Source: Bacillota bacterium (GTDB lineage Bacteria; Bacillota; Clostridia; Tissierellales; Peptoniphilaceae). From it: 6,462 bases of DNA. The DNA lies in NCBI GenBank assembly GCA_023418835.1, contig JAEZYW010000225.1, forward strand, positions 1 through 6,462. Reading direction: 5' to 3'. How positions within the stretch are numbered: position 1 is the first letter of the stretch; the number at the start of each line of letters is the position of its first letter. Position numbers and translations under genes: made by a program. Positions 5,339 to 6,462 of the stretch are shown here, piece after piece. A model generated the notes under the pieces. The model ran no database searches, was not told the DNA's origin, and saw only the letters and a list, made by a program, of their open reading frames with translations.

Positions 5339-6462
5339 ATGAGTAATACAATTTGTGCAATATCGACTTCCATTGGCAGGGCTGGTTTAGGAATTGTCCG
5401 AATGACTGGCGATGAATCTTTGGAAGTTTTAAATAAAGTATTCAAAGGAAATAAAAACTTTGAAAATAGAAAGTCCACATACGGCCATATCGTCGATGGC
5501 GAAAAAGTTATCGATGAGGTTTTGACCGTTTATATGAAAGCTCCAAATACCTACACTCGCGAAGATGTGGTGGAAATTTACACCCACGGGGGCGCAGTTG
5601 CAGTTAGGGAAGTTTTGAACACACTTTTAAAAAATGGGGCTAATTTAGCAGAGCCTGGAGAATTTACAAAGCGAGCATTTTTAAATGGAAGACTTGACCT
5701 TGCTCAGGCAGAGGCGGTCTTAGATTTAATAGATGCCAATACTTCTATGAGCTATGAAAACAGTTTAAATCAATTGGAAGGCTCCCTTTCTAGATCTGTA
5801 AAAGAAATAGAGGGAAATTTAATGGAAGTTATGGCATCAACTGTTGCTGAAATAGATTTTCCAGAAGACGAGATCGACACATTGAGCGATAATGAAAAAA
5901 TTAACAAACTTAAGCCGATATTAGAAGATATAGACAAACTTTTGCAATCTTCAAAGCGAGGTAAAGTTCTTAGAGATGGAATCAAAACTTTGATTCTTGG
6001 AAGGCCAAATGTGGGTAAGTCTTCCCTATTGAACGCTTTACTAAAGGAAAATAGGGCTATTGTTACAGATATTCCTGGCACCACTAGGGATACAATTGAA
6101 GAGATTTTAGATTTAGATGGAATTCCTCTAAACCTCATAGATACTGCCGGTATAAGGGAAACCGAAGATGAAGTTGAGCTCATAGGAGTGGAAAAAGCTA
6201 AGAGCCAAATCCGCGAGGCAGACTTGGTTTTAATACTTTTGGATTCTTCAAAAGAGTTATCCACAGAAGATGTGGATATCTTAGAATTTGCCAAGGATAA
6301 AGAGAAAATAATTATAATAAACAAGACAGACTTAGAGCAAAAACTGGATTTAGAAAAATTAAAAGACTACAAATATATAATGACTTCTATAATAGAAGGA
6401 ACTGGAATTGATGAACTTCAAGAAGAGATAAAAAGTTTATTTTTTGAAGATAAAATTTCTTC
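5339..6462 (+). CDS. mnmE: tRNA uridine-5-carboxymethylaminomethyl modification GTPase MnmE, N-terminal part
   Basis: The frame is open from the ATG at 5339 to the window end, giving 374 residues of a protein usually about 450-460 long. The missing end should hold the last helical part and the C-terminal C-x-G-K motif. Residues 1 to about 118 are the tetrahydrofolate-binding TrmE_N domain, including AEPGEFTKRAFLNGRLDL (104-121). A helical domain follows, interrupted by a Ras-like G domain with GRPNVGKSS (221-229), DIPGTTRD (244-251), DTAG (268-271) and NKTD (328-331), all intact. With MnmG, MnmE installs the cmnm5 group on the wobble uridine (U34) of certain tRNAs; it is cytoplasmic. The start fits the family: GAAGGA (5329-5334) is 4 bases upstream and the opening residues match family N-termini. 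It is transcribed away from the regulator gene. In many Firmicutes mnmE follows yidC-jag; here the upstream neighbour is the tartrate cassette. Confidence 0.96.
   Translation, partial: MSNTICAISTSIGRAGLGIVRMTGDESLEVLNKVFKGNKNFENRKSTYGHIVDGEKVIDEVLTVYMKAPNTYTREDVVEIYTHGGAVAVREVLNTLLKNGANLAEPGEFTKRAFLNGRLDLAQAEAVLDLIDANTSMSYENSLNQLEGSLSRSVKEIEGNLMEVMASTVAEIDFPEDEIDTLSDNEKINKLKPILEDIDKLLQSSKRGKVLRDGIKTLILGRPNVGKSSLLNALLKENRAIVTDIPGTTRDTIEEILDLDGIPLNLIDTAGIRETEDEVELIGVEKAKSQIREADLVLILLDSSKELSTEDVDILEFAKDKEKIIIINKTDLEQKLDLEKLKDYKYIMTSIIEGTGIDELQEEIKSLFFEDKIS

Noticed and set aside
6257..6265. Perfect DnaA-box consensus TTATCCACA within mnmE
   Set aside because: It is a single copy in coding sequence with no neighbouring boxes or AT-rich unwinding region. 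mnmE is often near the origin, but one box does not make an origin.
5770..6324. 184-codon - strand ORF with a serine-rich product
   Set aside because: It is antisense to mnmE, whose GTPase motifs are intact throughout. The serine-rich composition is a by-product of the codons on the other strand.

Overview
The window is AT-rich throughout, both in codon use and in its long A/T-only intergenic stretches. It has strong AGGAGG-type ribosome binding sites and short intrinsic terminators. This points to a low-GC anaerobic Firmicute; a clostridial or Tissierellia-like lineage is my best guess, but I cannot fix the genus. The oxygen-sensitive iron-sulfur dehydratase encoded here fits an anaerobe.

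Layout, left to right. (1) 1-487, + strand: the C-terminal 161 residues of an M20-family amidohydrolase of the carbamoylase/hydantoinase type. (2) 505-550: a hairpin terminator that can serve both converging genes. (3) 550-699, - strand: an unrecognised 49-residue hydrophobic protein with a perfect ribosome binding site and a near-consensus promoter at 749-777. (4) 825-858: terminator of the next operon. (5) 883-3717, - strand: a three-gene operon in the order permease (SLC13/DASS type), L-tartrate dehydratase alpha subunit, beta subunit. The two dehydratase genes overlap by ATGA. (6) 3718-4038: a 321-base intergenic region holding a terminator, several palindromes and a promoter with a good -10 but a poor -35. 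(7) 4039-5097, - strand: an AraC-family regulator with an N-terminal cupin sensor, a standard double helix-turn-helix and an unusual C-terminal tail of about 70 residues. (8) 5098-5338: a divergent promoter region with inverted and direct repeats. (9) 5339 to the window end, + strand: the first 374 residues of the tRNA-modifying GTPase MnmE.

The central genes make a plausible catabolic cassette. The permease would bring in L-tartrate or a related C4 dicarboxylate, and the alpha/beta dehydratase would convert L-tartrate to oxaloacetate. The adjacent AraC-type protein would sense the substrate and switch the operon on. E. coli uses a LysR-type regulator with its ttd genes, so the AraC regulator is a different control arrangement. 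The regulatory link is inferred from adjacency, from an activator-style promoter in front of the permease gene, and from an AATTCCTA half-site shared by the two intergenic regions. The hydrolase, the small membrane protein and mnmE have no evident functional link to the cassette.

Nothing in the window is convincingly a new defence system, mobile element, CRISPR array or RNA gene. The points most worth a second look are the regulator's extra C-terminal domain, the repeated palindromes around it, and the unannotated small membrane protein.
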